From contig JANNRA010000103.1 of NCBI GenBank assembly GCA_031401035.1, forward strand, positions 3,519 to 67,518: a stretch of DNA of 64,000 nt, given 5' to 3'. Shown here in pieces: positions 17,017 to 26,043 of the stretch. Source of the DNA: JANNRA01 sp031401035 (GTDB taxonomy: Bacteria > Desulfobacterota > Binatia > HRBIN30 > CADEER01). The notes beneath the pieces are model-generated. The model worked only from the letters and a program-made list of their open reading frames with translations, did no database searches and was not told where the DNA came from. Made by a program: the position numbers and the translations under genes. Each line of letters starts with the position of its first letter. The first letter of the stretch is position 1.

Positions 17017-17333
17017 AAACGTTCGCACCGAAGTGGGCCATGATGCCGTCGCCGGTGTACTGAACCGTCCCCTCGCAACCGTGCACGCCTTCGTTGAGGA
17101 TCTGGAAGAAGCCGTCGAGGAGCTTGTGCCATTCCTCCGGATCGAGCTGCTCGGCCAGCTCCAGCCAGCCCTTCACGTCGGCGAAGAGCACGGTCACCTG
17201 CTTGCGCTCGCCCTCGAGCGCGCTGCGCGATGTGAGAATCTTGTCGGCGAGGTGTTTGGGCGTGTAGGGCCGCGGCGATCGATTGGATGGCGATGCTCCT
17301 GGTACGGGGAGCGCCACAGCCCGGACAGTTCAT
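17017..17333 (-). pseudogene. Truncated class III adenylate cyclase
   Basis: Reads MNCPGCGA (zinc-ribbon start, 17333-17310) in one frame. It then shifts frame to PYTPKHLADKIL, LEGERKQVTVLFADVKGWLE and GTVQYTGDGIMAHFGA. These are the linker and the first half of the guanylate/adenylate cyclase catalytic domain (metal-binding FADVKG, and TGDGIMA), as in cyclase/AAA-ATPase signalling proteins. The domain stops at FGA, at the junction with the P450 fragment, so more than half of the domain and everything after it are missing. The loss between the zinc ribbon and PYTP also removes the second Cys pair. Confidence 0.75.
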
Positions 17334-17405
17334 CGCCATCGCCCCGGCCCCGCCTTCGCCCAGTTCATCGCGCCCGCGTGTCCGGCATCGTCAGCCGGTG
17401 GCGGC

Positions 17406-17834
17406 TCAAAGGGTGACCAGGTGCTTTTTCTCGGCATGCTTGATCGCGCTGCGGGGGATCGAGGAGTCGAACGACACGAAGCATCCTCCCCGACGCACGG
17501 CGAGGGCGAGCAGATAGAGGTCGGTCACCTGTCGAGGCCCGTGAATGCGGGTGGGGTCGGCGATGCGGGGGTCGAGCAGACTGACGTCGTCCGTCCAGAA
17601 CTGGTGTTGCGCCGTCGCGATCGCGTCGCCGAGCCGTTCCATGATCGCTCCCACCTTCAAGGGATTGGGATAGTTGGCGTGGGACATGATGCGCACGCAC
17701 CCGTTCTGTGTGATCGGGCAGGAGGCCCAGCCGCCGCCGGCCCTGGCTGCGAACCAGCGACCCGCTTGCGCATGCATCGAATGATCCTGATCGAGCAGGG
17801 CGATGAGGACGTTGATGTCGAGGAGCGCGCGCAT
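17406..17834 (-). CDS. VapC-type PIN-domain toxin
   Basis: 142-aa ribonuclease toxin. PIN acidic residues are seen in LLDINVLIALLD (~5-15), in DLYLLALAVRRGG (~104) and in FVSFDSSI near the C-terminus. ATG 17834 shares its A with the antitoxin's TGA stop, so the pair is translationally coupled. A much longer upstream reading of the frame is antisense or overlapping noise. Substrate RNA unknown. Confidence 0.9.
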   Translation of the reverse strand: MRALLDINVLIALLDQDHSMHAQAGRWFAARAGGGWASCPITQNGCVRIMSHANYPNPLKVGAIMERLGDAIATAQHQFWTDDVSLLDPRIADPTRIHGPRQVTDLYLLALAVRRGGCFVSFDSSIPRSAIKHAEKKHLVTL

Positions 17835-18070
17835 CAGAACGCGTCTTCCTCGCGCAGCTTGTCGATCTGCGTGTTCGTGACGATCCCGCCGCGTCGGGGA
17901 AACGGCCGAAACCCGTGAACGGCTTTGGGCTCCCGCAGGCCCTGTGCCGGTGCAGTCAACGCCTTCCGCGTCAGCTCGGAGATGACCGCGCCGGCTGTCT
18001 TCTTCTCGCGGCGCGCCAGCTCCTTGACGGCGCGCAGCACGTCGTCGTCGATGTCCAGTGTGGTGCGCAT
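17834..18070 (-). CDS. VapB-type ribbon-helix-helix antitoxin
   Basis: 78 aa. The N-terminus MRTTLDIDDDVLRAVKELAR followed by EKKTAGAVISELTRKAL is an Arc/CopG ribbon-helix-helix. The C-terminal third (PFPRRGGIVTNTQIDKLREE) is the likely toxin-binding arm. It overlaps vapC by one base. A 16-bp palindrome directly upstream (18076-18091) is a candidate autoregulatory operator. Confidence 0.88.
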   Translation of the reverse strand: MRTTLDIDDDVLRAVKELARREKKTAGAVISELTRKALTAPAQGLREPKAVHGFRPFPRRGGIVTNTQIDKLREEDAF

Positions 18071-18075
18071 ACACC

Positions 18076-18091
18076 TGATGCTATGGCATCA
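18076..18091. promoter_or_regulatory. Putative VapB operator
   Basis: TGATGCTATGGCATCA: perfect 6-bp arms TGATGC/GCATCA around TATG, starting 5 bp upstream of the antitoxin start codon. This is where ribbon-helix-helix antitoxins repress their own promoters. Confidence 0.6.
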
Positions 18092-18445
18092 AATTGTGGG
18101 CGTCAACGCCGAGCGGCGACCGTCGCCGCAGTGTTCTCCTCGGGGTTCATCCTTGGACCCGATCCCCCAGCTCCTGGGCCAGCCGCTCGGCGGCGATCAC
18201 GGCGCGCCCATGACGCGGTACATGGCCTCGGCTTCGCGCAGGCCGGCTTCGAGAATCGCACGGTCGTGGCGACCGAGCAGGCGCGCCTCGGCCTCGCGCC
18301 GCCGCAGCAGCCGCTGCGAGTACCGGCTGCCGACCGTCTCGGCAAGTTCCGCCCCAACGTTCCCCTTCCGCTTGCCCCTTCCGCTTGCCCCCTCCGCTTG
18401 CCCCCTCCGCTTGAAGACCGGTTCAGCCAGGGATAGGCCAAGCCA
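18092..18445. other. Intergenic stretch with short tandem repeat and possible gene remnant
   Basis: A 13-bp unit TTCCGCTTGCCCC is repeated about 3.7 times at 18366-18413. On the minus strand 18197-18340 reads a protein-like tail ending REAEAMYRVMGAP with an amphipathic, Arg/Glu-rich character. It has no start or family I recognise, so it may be a decayed gene end. No intact gene is supported. Confidence 0.45.
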
Positions 18446-19327
<882 letters not shown>

Positions 19328-19338
19328 AGGAATTCAAC

Positions 19339-19405
19339 GCGAAGGCGCGAAGGCGCGAAGCGGGTGGCGGTCGACGACATCGGCTTCGCGTCTTTGCGTC
19401 TTCGC
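19339..19405. repeat. Inverted-repeat element between the moxR-like and coxE-like genes
   Basis: Arms 19339-19360 (GCGAAGGCGCGAAGGCGC...) and 19384-19405 (CTTCGCGTCTTTGCGTCTTC...) are complementary at 19 of 22 positions with a 23-bp loop. The arm design (short purine-rich units repeated) resembles the elements at 11.0 and 62.1 kb with a different unit. Confidence 0.7.
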
Positions 19406-19419
19406 GCTGACGTAATCCG

Positions 19420-20616
19420 ATGTTCCTGGATCTCTTTTACGGCTTGCGCGACGAGGGCGTCCCCGTCGCGGTGCAGGAGTGGCAGGGGTTCCTGCGCGCG
19501 CTCGAACAGGGGCTGCACGGCTGCAACCTGCTGCGCTTCTATCACCTCGGGCGCGCCTGCCTGATCAAGAGCGAGACCTATTTCGACGCGTATGACCGGG
19601 TGTTCGCGCGCGTCTTCAAGGGCATCGAGGGGCAGTTCGGCGACGACGTGCTGTCGCAGGTCGAGGAGTGGCTGCGCGATCCGAAGAACTTCCCCGAGCT
19701 GTCGCCGGAGGAGTGGGCGGCGCTCGAGCACCTGACCAACGACGAGCTCATGCGGCGCTTCCTCGAGCGGCTGCAGGAGCAGGACGAGCGCCACGACGGT
19801 GGCGGCAAATGGGTCGGCACCGGCGGCAAGTCGCCGTTTGGCCACAACGGCCAGCATCCGACCGGCATCCGCGTCGGCGGCCAGAGCAAGAGCCGCTCGG
19901 CGATGAAGGTCGCCGAGGAGCGGCGGTTCAAGGAGTACCGCACCGACGCGGCGCTCGACGTACGCTCGGTGAAGACCGCGCTGCGGCGGCTGCGGCAGTT
20001 GACGCGCCAGGGCCAGCAGACCGAGCTCGACCTCGACGAGACCATCGACGAGACCTGCCGCAACGCTGGCGAGATCGAGTTCGTCTTCCGCGCCCCGCGC
20101 CGCAACAACGTGCGCGTGCTGCTGCTGCTCGACGTCGGCGGCACCATGGATCCCTACTTCGAGCCGGTCAGCCGCCTGCTCACCGCCCTGCACGAGGACC
20201 ACGGGCTGCGCGAGTTCCAGCCGTACTACTTCCACAACTGCGTCTACGACCACGTCTACACGCGCGCCCGCCTGTCGCGCGCCGACGCCATCCCCACCGG
20301 CGATGTTCTGCGCAAGCTCGACAGCCGCTGGAAGTGCGTCGTCGTCGGCGACGCGGCGATGCATCCGGCCGAGCTGTTCGAGCCGTTCGGCAACATCGAC
20401 CCGCGCCAGGGCGCCACCACCGAGGGCATCGTCTGGCTGCGCCGCCTCGCCGAGCACTTCGAGCGCAGCGTCTGGATCAACCCCGACGACAAGCCGTACT
20501 GGGACGGCTCGCACACCGGCCGCATCATCCAGCGCATCTTTCCCATGTTCCACCTCAGCGTCGACGGCATCGGCCAGGCGATGCAGGCGCTGGTCGGCGC
20601 CAAGGCGCCGCACTGA
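19420..20616 (+). CDS. VWA-domain protein, CoxE-like
   Basis: 398-aa partner of the MoxR ATPase. The N-terminal ~110 residues are helical. A Gly-rich linker follows (HDGGGKWVGTGGKSPFG, ~122), and the C-terminal half is a von Willebrand A domain beginning NVRVLLLLDVGGTMDPYFEP. The MIDAS motif reads D-V-G-G-T instead of DxSxS, so metal binding may be altered, as in many CoxE-type proteins. MoxR/VWA pairs insert metals or activate enzyme complexes; the client here is unknown. The last codons carry palindromes and are duplicated at 28962-29026. Confidence 0.88.
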   Translation: MFLDLFYGLRDEGVPVAVQEWQGFLRALEQGLHGCNLLRFYHLGRACLIKSETYFDAYDRVFARVFKGIEGQFGDDVLSQVEEWLRDPKNFPELSPEEWAALEHLTNDELMRRFLERLQEQDERHDGGGKWVGTGGKSPFGHNGQHPTGIRVGGQSKSRSAMKVAEERRFKEYRTDAALDVRSVKTALRRLRQLTRQGQQTELDLDETIDETCRNAGEIEFVFRAPRRNNVRVLLLLDVGGTMDPYFEPVSRLLTALHEDHGLREFQPYYFHNCVYDHVYTRARLSRADAIPTGDVLRKLDSRWKCVVVGDAAMHPAELFEPFGNIDPRQGATTEGIVWLRRLAEHFERSVWINPDDKPYWDGSHTGRIIQRIFPMFHLSVDGIGQAMQALVGAKAPH

Positions 20617-20624
20617 GGCGTCGG
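20560..20624 (+). repeat. 3' end of the coxE-like gene, source of a duplicated 65-bp segment
   Basis: About 60 of 65 bases match 28962-29026. The segment contains GCATCG-GCCAGG-CGATGC (20567-20584) and GGCGCC-AA-GGCGCC, two adjacent hairpins, plus the gene's stop codon. Confidence 0.8.
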
Positions 20625-20765
20625 CCGCTGCTCCGCCGCACCCGACTCGCAAACGCCCTCAGCCTCGGGTATCCGCAGTGAGTCTCCCGGCATACTGCGG
20701 AGAAGCCTTTCCACCCCCGGGCGCGCGGGGGCTCAACCCCATTAAGCTTGATTGAGGGATGACCC

Positions 20766-21164
20766 ATGGCGACCTCGTTCGAAAACATTCTCGCTGGTAG
20801 GGATGCAAGCCTGGCACTCCTGCAGGTTTTGGCGGAAAACAGTTTCGATTCCATTTTGATGACCGATGCATCCCCAGCGGGGAAGATCATTTACGCCAAC
20901 AAGGCGTTCAAGAAGTTGACTGGCTACGACCCTGTCGCGGTTCTCGGGCAGACGCCGCGGATTCTCCAGGGGCCAGGCACGGACAAGAAAGTGATCGAGC
21001 GCCTTTCGAGCGCGCTGAAGTCCGGTGGTCGATTCGAAGGCAAGGCAATCAATTACAAGAAGGACGGCACTCCGTTCATCATGTATTGGCGAGTGTTGCC
21101 CATCAAAGTCGGTCGGAAGATCACGGCCTGGATCGCCATCCAACGCGAAGGATCGATCATTTAA
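20766..21164 (+). CDS. Stand-alone PAS/LOV-like sensor domain
   Basis: 132 aa consisting of essentially one PAS domain: FDSILMTDASPAGKIIYANK, FKKLTGYDPVAVLGQTPRIL, then YKKDGTPFIMYWRVLPI. The layout is that of a LOV domain, but the photoactive motif GxNCRFLQ reads GQTPRILQG, so the adduct-forming Cys is Pro. It can bind no covalent flavin adduct; another ligand, or flavin redox sensing, is possible. No output domain or kinase is next to it. ATG 20766 follows TTGAGGGATG. It stands alone after the MoxR/VWA pair. Confidence 0.8.
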   Translation: MATSFENILAGRDASLALLQVLAENSFDSILMTDASPAGKIIYANKAFKKLTGYDPVAVLGQTPRILQGPGTDKKVIERLSSALKSGGRFEGKAINYKKDGTPFIMYWRVLPIKVGRKITAWIAIQREGSII

Positions 21165-21460
21165 GCTCGATCGGCTGCCGCCGGCGGGGTGGCAGGTTGC
21201 GCGGCGGCGCGCTGGCGCCGGGGCGACGTGTGCGCGCCCCTGACGCCGCCGGTGACTGAAAACGAGCCGTTTCCCGCAGCCGCCGTCCGGTTGCTCGTCG
21301 GCGAACAGGCTGACGAATTGTTGCTCGCCAGCACACCGGTCGCGCCGGGACGCCGCGTCGCGGCCGGCTGCTCCCTTCTCCCCGGAGCTGGAGCCGGCGC
21401 TTCGCCGCCTGCTCGGACGAAGCTGCCAGCACCCTTCGCGGCGCTCGAGCCAGGATCGGC

Positions 21461-22666
21461 TCACCGGGCGTCGCGCAGCAGCGCGTCGATCGAGGGCACA
21501 CCCTTCGTCACCCGGACCCAGAACTGCGAGAAAGAATCGCAGCGCCGCTCCGGATTCCGGAACAAGGCCGACGCGGTCGCGAGCGTGAGGTCGCGGAACG
21601 CCGTCGACAGATGTGGGTCCGCGACGCCATGGACCGACGCCGCGCCGTCCAGCGCCGCGCGCAGCTCGGCAGCGTCCGCGCACCACCGATGCGGTGTGAT
21701 CGCCGCCATGCGGGCCCCGACGAAACGCCAACGTCGTCCGCTCCACGGCCAGCGCCGGTGATCGTCCGCCGCCACCACCGCGATCGTCAGCGCGTCGGCC
21801 GGCAGCCCCGACGGCGGATCGCCGAGCGACCACGGATGCACAAGTCGGACGACCCGGCCGCGCACGAGCGCGGTATCGGGCTCCGTGAAGCCCAGGTCGG
21901 CAGGCGGCGCGCCCAAGACCAGTGGACGGGGTATACGACCCTGGGTGCGCGGCGGGTGCACAGGCACGGCACCGCCGCGGGCGACGACGTCGAGCGCTTC
22001 GTAGGAGGCATCGACCGCCGTGCCGAAACTGTGCCACGCGGACGGTGCGTACTTGGCGACGTTGGCTGCGTTGAACAGATACGGTTTGGCGCTGGCAGTT
22101 CCGGCGACCCACTGCCAGCTCAGATGGTTGCTGGAGAGGTCGCCGTCGAGCAACTGACCGTACATCCAATCCGCCCCCACCCGCCAGTGCACGCGGCGCA
22201 GGTGCACCAGATACGATGCGACCCACATCCGCGCATGGTTGTGGAGCCAGCCCGTGTCGTAGAGCTGACACACCGCGGTGTCGACGACCGGTACCCCGGT
22301 GCGCGCTTCGCAAACATCGGCGGGGACGTCGCGAGCGTAGGCATGATCGGGCAGGGGGCCGGCGTGCAGAGACGCGAAGATGCCGTCGCCTTCATGGTGC
22401 CAGACATGGCGGAAATACTCGCGCCAGGCGAGTTCGTAGACGAACTTGTCGCGCACACCGAGCGGTCGCCGCGCGTGTAGGGCGCGCAGGACCTCCGGCA
22501 GAGTCAGGAATCCGTGGGTGACGTACGGCGAAAGGCGCGTCACCGGTCCGTCGAGAAAATTGCGAGCGCGCGCGTACTGGTCGAGGTTTACGGCGGCGAG
22601 CCGATCCAACGCCGCGGCGCGTGTCGGCGCGAACGGCTCCGCCGTTGACGGCGGTCTGTTCGTCAC
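21461..22666 (-). CDS. Photolyase-family FAD-binding domain protein
   Basis: 401 aa. Residues 1-~280 match the FAD-binding half of DNA photolyases: YVTHGFLTLPEVLRAL, RTGVPVVDTAVCQLYDTGWLHN, ARMWVASYLVHL, LLDGDLSSNHLSWQWVAGT. The N-terminal antenna (alpha/beta) domain is absent, and the C-terminal ~120 residues are divergent. GTG 22666 overlaps the upstream FeS-photolyase stop (GTGA), so the two are coupled. Whether it repairs DNA alone or acts with the upstream protein is unknown. Longer readings toward 23413 are antisense noise. Confidence 0.85.
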   Translation of the reverse strand: MTNRPPSTAEPFAPTRAAALDRLAAVNLDQYARARNFLDGPVTRLSPYVTHGFLTLPEVLRALHARRPLGVRDKFVYELAWREYFRHVWHHEGDGIFASLHAGPLPDHAYARDVPADVCEARTGVPVVDTAVCQLYDTGWLHNHARMWVASYLVHLRRVHWRVGADWMYGQLLDGDLSSNHLSWQWVAGTASAKPYLFNAANVAKYAPSAWHSFGTAVDASYEALDVVARGGAVPVHPPRTQGRIPRPLVLGAPPADLGFTEPDTALVRGRVVRLVHPWSLGDPPSGLPADALTIAVVAADDHRRWPWSGRRWRFVGARMAAITPHRWCADAAELRAALDGAASVHGVADPHLSTAFRDLTLATASALFRNPERRCDSFSQFWVRVTKGVPSIDALLRDAR

Positions 22667-24231
22667 GCCGCTCCGACCGTGCCGGCGCGGATGCGCGCCG
22701 CGCGTTCTGCGATCTTGGCCCGCTCCGCGGTTGCAAGCCGGCCCGCGTTCCGTACCTGCAGCGCCATCCGCGGGTTCTTCGCCAGCCGTTGCTCGTGGCG
22801 CGCCAGGAAATCCCAATACAGCGTGGTGAACGGGCAGGCATCGTCGCCAATGCGCGCCGCCGGGTCGTAGCGGCAGCCGCGGCAATAGTCGCTCATCCGG
22901 TCGAGGTATTTTCCAGTCGCCGCGTAGGGCTTGCTGGCCATCAGCCCGCCATCGGCATACTGACTCATGCCGAGCGTGTTCGGCAGCTCGACCCATTCGA
23001 CGGCGTCGACGTAGACCGCGAGGTACCACTCGTGGACCTGCTTCGGCTCGACGCCGAGCAGCAGCGCATACAGTCCCGTCACCATCAGCCTTTGGATGTG
23101 GTGCGCATAGCCGTGGTCGAGGGTCTGGCCGATCGCCTCGCGCTGGCACCGCATGTCGGTCGCGCCCGTCCAGTACCAGGCGGGCAGCGGTGCGTCCGCA
23201 CCGAGCGCGTTCAGCTCGGCGTAGCCGGGCATCTGCGTCCAGTAGATGCCGCGGACGTACTCCCGCCAGCCGAGGATCTGGCGGACGAAGCCCTCCACGG
23301 CGGAGAGCGGAGCGCGGCCACTCCGATACGCCGCTTCGGCGGCCGCGATCACCTCGCGCGGGTCGAGCAGCTTCACGTTCAGCGCGGCCGACAGGAGCGA
23401 GTGGTAGAGCCACGGCTCACCGGTCCACATCGCGTCCTGCCAGCGCCCGAAATCTGCGAGCCGTTCGGCGACGAAACCGTGCAGCGCCTGAAGCGCCTGG
23501 CCGCGCGTGACCGGCCAGCCGAAGCTCGCCAGCGACCCCGGGTGCCCCGCAAAGCGCTCGTTCACCAGATCGAGCACCGCACGGGTGATCGCGTCGGGAG
23601 CGAAGCGCGGTGTCGGGGGAACGCGCCCAGGGCCCGCGCGACCGAACGACTCCCGATTGTCCGCATCGTAGTTCCACGCTCCACCGCACGGCGTGGCGCC
23701 ATCCATCAAGACACCGTGGCGTCGGCGCTGCTGGCGGTAGAAGTACTCCAGCCGGAGCTGCTTGCGGTCTTGCGCGTGCGCCCGGAATCCGTCGACGCTG
23801 CACAGGAAATGCCGATCCTCGCGTACCTCGAGCGCTATTCCGGCAGCGGCCGCCACCTCCCGCAGCATGGTCAGGGAGCGCAGGTCTCCGGGCTCGGTCG
23901 CGATAATCGCCCGCGGATGCAGGTCGGCGAGCGTCGCGGCGAGCTCCGCCCGCAGCGTCCCACGGTTCGCCGGATCGTCGAGTCGACGGAAGCGCAGCGG
24001 CATTCCCTCCTCGCGCAACCCCTCCGCGAAGTGACGCATTGCCGCGAGGAACATGGCGATGCGTTGCTTGCTCGACCAGACATGCGTCGATTCCTCGGCC
24101 ACCTCGGCCATCCAGACGAGATCCCGCGCAGCGTCGAAGCCGTCGAACGCCGCGGCGCCGCGGGTGAGCTGGTCGCCGAGGACGACGATGAGATGCCGCA
24201 CCTCCGATTCAGCCGCCTTGGCGCCGGGCAT
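22663..24231 (-). CDS. FeS bacterial cryptochrome/photolyase (FeS-BCP, PhrB/CryB-type)
   Basis: 522 aa. The N-terminal Rossmann part begins VRHLIVVLGDQLTRGAAAF, as in prokaryotic (6-4) photolyases such as Agrobacterium PhrB. The FAD domain contains FVRQILGWREYVRGIYW and LPNTLGMSQYADGG. The four [4Fe-4S] Cys are visible in TDMRCQ, DYCRGC and DACPF. ATG 24231 follows GGAGGAAAG. It overlaps the DUF2256 gene at its start and the FAD-domain gene at its end, forming a three-gene light-repair operon. Confidence 0.93.
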   Translation of the reverse strand: MPGAKAAESEVRHLIVVLGDQLTRGAAAFDGFDAARDLVWMAEVAEESTHVWSSKQRIAMFLAAMRHFAEGLREEGMPLRFRRLDDPANRGTLRAELAATLADLHPRAIIATEPGDLRSLTMLREVAAAAGIALEVREDRHFLCSVDGFRAHAQDRKQLRLEYFYRQQRRRHGVLMDGATPCGGAWNYDADNRESFGRAGPGRVPPTPRFAPDAITRAVLDLVNERFAGHPGSLASFGWPVTRGQALQALHGFVAERLADFGRWQDAMWTGEPWLYHSLLSAALNVKLLDPREVIAAAEAAYRSGRAPLSAVEGFVRQILGWREYVRGIYWTQMPGYAELNALGADAPLPAWYWTGATDMRCQREAIGQTLDHGYAHHIQRLMVTGLYALLLGVEPKQVHEWYLAVYVDAVEWVELPNTLGMSQYADGGLMASKPYAATGKYLDRMSDYCRGCRYDPAARIGDDACPFTTLYWDFLARHEQRLAKNPRMALQVRNAGRLATAERAKIAERAARIRAGTVGAA

Positions 24232-24397
24232 CGTTGCCTTTCCTCCTTCGACAGGCATCGGAGCAGTAGCGCACGTCCGCCCAACTCCTCACCCAGCGCT
24301 TGCGCCACGTCATGATCCGGCCGCATGCGCCGCAGAGCTTGCTCGGCAACGACGTCTTGTTACCTCGGCTCGAAGGTGCAGTCCTCAACGTCGCCAC
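24209..24397 (-). CDS. DUF2256 zinc-ribbon-like protein
   Basis: 62 aa. The DUF2256 signature is clear: LPSKLCGACGRIMTWRKRW, then WADVRYCSDACRRRK, with two CxxC/CxxxC pairs likely binding zinc. It is a tiny protein commonly found beside cryptochrome/photolyase genes. Here it overlaps the FeS-photolyase start by 23 bp. GTG at 24397, weak ribosome site; the upstream half is not conserved, so the true start could be slightly downstream. Confidence 0.85.
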   Translation of the reverse strand: MATLRTAPSSRGNKTSLPSKLCGACGRIMTWRKRWVRSWADVRYCSDACRRRKGNDARRQGG

Positions 24398-24579
24398 CGT
24401 TCAGATTCGCCTGCCCTGCCGCGCCGATGGATACGTACTTCGTCGGCGGAGAGCGGGTCACGCCACCAGCCGGCGGGTCCTATGCTGGGTGGTTGACGTC
24501 CGGCATCGTCGGACCGCTGATGGGCGGACCCGGAACCACGGGCTGGTGACCGGCCGCATTCGCTCCGTGGATCCGGTGT

Positions 24580-24951
24580 TCACCGCAGCAGAACAATCGC
24601 CACGGTCATCAGCAGCATCAGGAGCGCCGGCAGAGACTTGATCCACGGATCCTTGACCTTCGCATGCATCGACAGCGCGCCGACCATCAACGCGGCAACG
24701 GTCCCGGCCGCCGGCAAAACGACCGCCGGCACCCAGATGCCGAGGATCAGCAACACCGCCGAGCCGATTTTCAGGACGCCGATCGCGTAGAAGAACCAAT
24801 CGGGGAGACCGTACGCGGAGAACTCCTCCTTCAGTGACTGCGCCGAACCTCCACGAAACCCGGTCGACGACCGCGCCCGCACGAGCCAAACGTTGAGGAG
24901 TCCGAGCCCAACGACGACTTGGAGAATGGTCGAAATCGAGAAAACTTCCAT
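24580..24951 (-). CDS. DoxX-family membrane protein
   Basis: 123 aa with four predicted membrane helices: ISTILQVVVGLGLLNVW, FFYAIGVLKIGSAVLLIL, VVLPAAGTVAALMV and LPALLMLLMTVAIVLL. The DoxX-like core has KxGSAVLLILG and the charged loop KVKDP. ATG 24951 is chosen because TGGAGG precedes it at 6 bp; a GTG 12 bp upstream is weaker. It is divergent from a second DoxX-like gene. Function unknown; members are linked to oxidative stress and quinone metabolism. Confidence 0.8.
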   Translation of the reverse strand: MEVFSISTILQVVVGLGLLNVWLVRARSSTGFRGGSAQSLKEEFSAYGLPDWFFYAIGVLKIGSAVLLILGIWVPAVVLPAAGTVAALMVGALSMHAKVKDPWIKSLPALLMLLMTVAIVLLR

Positions 24952-25014
24952 CAGTGCCTCCACCGCCGAGTTGAACTAAGGCGATAAGTGATAGTTGATC
25001 GGGGGTACGATCTC

Positions 25015-25365
25015 ATGGACGCGCTCCACCAAGCATTCAAGGCTGTATCGATCTTGCTGTTCCTCTACTACGGGATGAGCGTCCTTGTCTCCAATGCGAT
25101 GGAGACGGAGTTCGAACGCTTCGGACTCAGTCGGTTTCGGAAGCTCACCGGGAGCCTCGAGGTGCTCGGTTCAGTCGGGCTCATGCTCGGCTACTTCGTA
25201 CCGATACTCGTCGTCGCCGCTTCGGGTGGGTTGACCCTGCTCATGGTCCTGGGGCTGGCCACGCGCTACCGAGTTCGAGATCCATTGGCGGAAGCTGTTC
25301 CCGCGCTCGTTCTGATGCTCATGAATCTCTATGTGCTCGTCTACGCGCTCGGACTTGCCACCTGA
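25015..25365 (+). CDS. DoxX-like membrane protein
   Basis: 116 aa, four helices (VSILLFLYYGMSVLVSNAM; LEVLGSVGLMLGYFVPILVV; LTLLMVLGLATRYRVRDP; VPALVLMLMNLYVLVYALGL). It has the same layout as its divergent neighbour, including the short basic loop before RDP, so the two are probably distant paralogs. ATG 25015 follows GGGGG; a GTG at 24988 would enter the shared promoter. It ends 22 bp from the convergent superoxide dismutase stop. Confidence 0.75.
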   Translation: MDALHQAFKAVSILLFLYYGMSVLVSNAMETEFERFGLSRFRKLTGSLEVLGSVGLMLGYFVPILVVAASGGLTLLMVLGLATRYRVRDPLAEAVPALVLMLMNLYVLVYALGLAT

Positions 25366-25387
25366 CCTGGTCGTCGTTCGGCGCGCG

Positions 25388-25969
25388 TCACTCGAAGTTT
25401 TCAGCCGCAAAATCCCAGTTGACGAGAGCGGTGAGGAACGTCTCGACGTACTTGGGGCGGAGGTTGCGGTAGTCGAGGTAGTACGCGTGCTCCCACACGT
25501 CGCAGGTGATGAGGGAGGTCTGGCCGTGCTTCAGCGGTAGATCGGCGTTCGACGTCGCGGTGACCTGGAGCGTGCCGTCCTCGTTCTTCACGAGCCATGC
25601 CCATCCCGAGCCGAACTGTCCGACCGCCGCCTTGGTGAACGCTGCCTTGAACTGCGCGGAGCCGCCGAAATCCCGCCTGATCGCGTCGGCTAGCGGCCCG
25701 CGCGGCTCGCCGCCGCCGCCCTTCTTCATCGACCGCCAGTAGAACATGTGATTCCAGGCCTGGGCGCTGTTGTTGAACACCAGACCCTCGGATCGAAGAA
25801 TGATCTCCTCGAGCGATTGACCCGCTTCGGGCTTGTCACCGATCAGATGCTTGAGGTTCGTCAGGTACGAGTGGTGGTGCTTGCCGTAGTGCAACTCCAG
25901 CGTCTCGGCACTGATCAGGGGCGCCAGAGCGTCCATGGCGTACGGCAGGGGGGGCAGTTCGAAGTTCAT
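25388..25969 (-). CDS. sodB: Iron/manganese superoxide dismutase
   Basis: 193 aa. Converts superoxide to H2O2 and O2 in the cytoplasm. Metal ligands: His in LELHYGKHHHSYL, His in AQAWNHMFYW, Asp and His in CDVWEHAYYLDY. The Gln in NNSAQAWNH and the GQFGSGWAWL segment favour the iron form, though metal choice cannot be settled by eye. ATG 25969 follows GGAAGGAACG; an upstream in-frame extension lacks conservation. It belongs to the stress-related neighbourhood. Confidence 0.95.
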   Translation of the reverse strand: MNFELPPLPYAMDALAPLISAETLELHYGKHHHSYLTNLKHLIGDKPEAGQSLEEIILRSEGLVFNNSAQAWNHMFYWRSMKKGGGGEPRGPLADAIRRDFGGSAQFKAAFTKAAVGQFGSGWAWLVKNEDGTLQVTATSNADLPLKHGQTSLITCDVWEHAYYLDYRNLRPKYVETFLTALVNWDFAAENFE

Positions 25970-26043
25970 CAGTCGTTCCTTCCTTCCGAGCAGGGATGGC
26001 GGTTCACTCGTTGCTTGGCTCCGGGCGTTCATCTGCGTCCGTG

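Noticed and set aside
22667..23413. Extension of the FAD-domain photolyase upstream as an N-terminal antenna domain
   Set aside because: The extra residues are antisense/overlapping translation of the FeS-photolyase and do not resemble an antenna domain; GTGA overlap fixes the start at 22666.
24428..24547. 40-codon frame starting MDTYFVGGERVTPPAGG upstream of the DUF2256 gene
   Set aside because: Reads somewhat protein-like but has no ribosome site, no family and lies in the promoter region; not enough support for a gene call.
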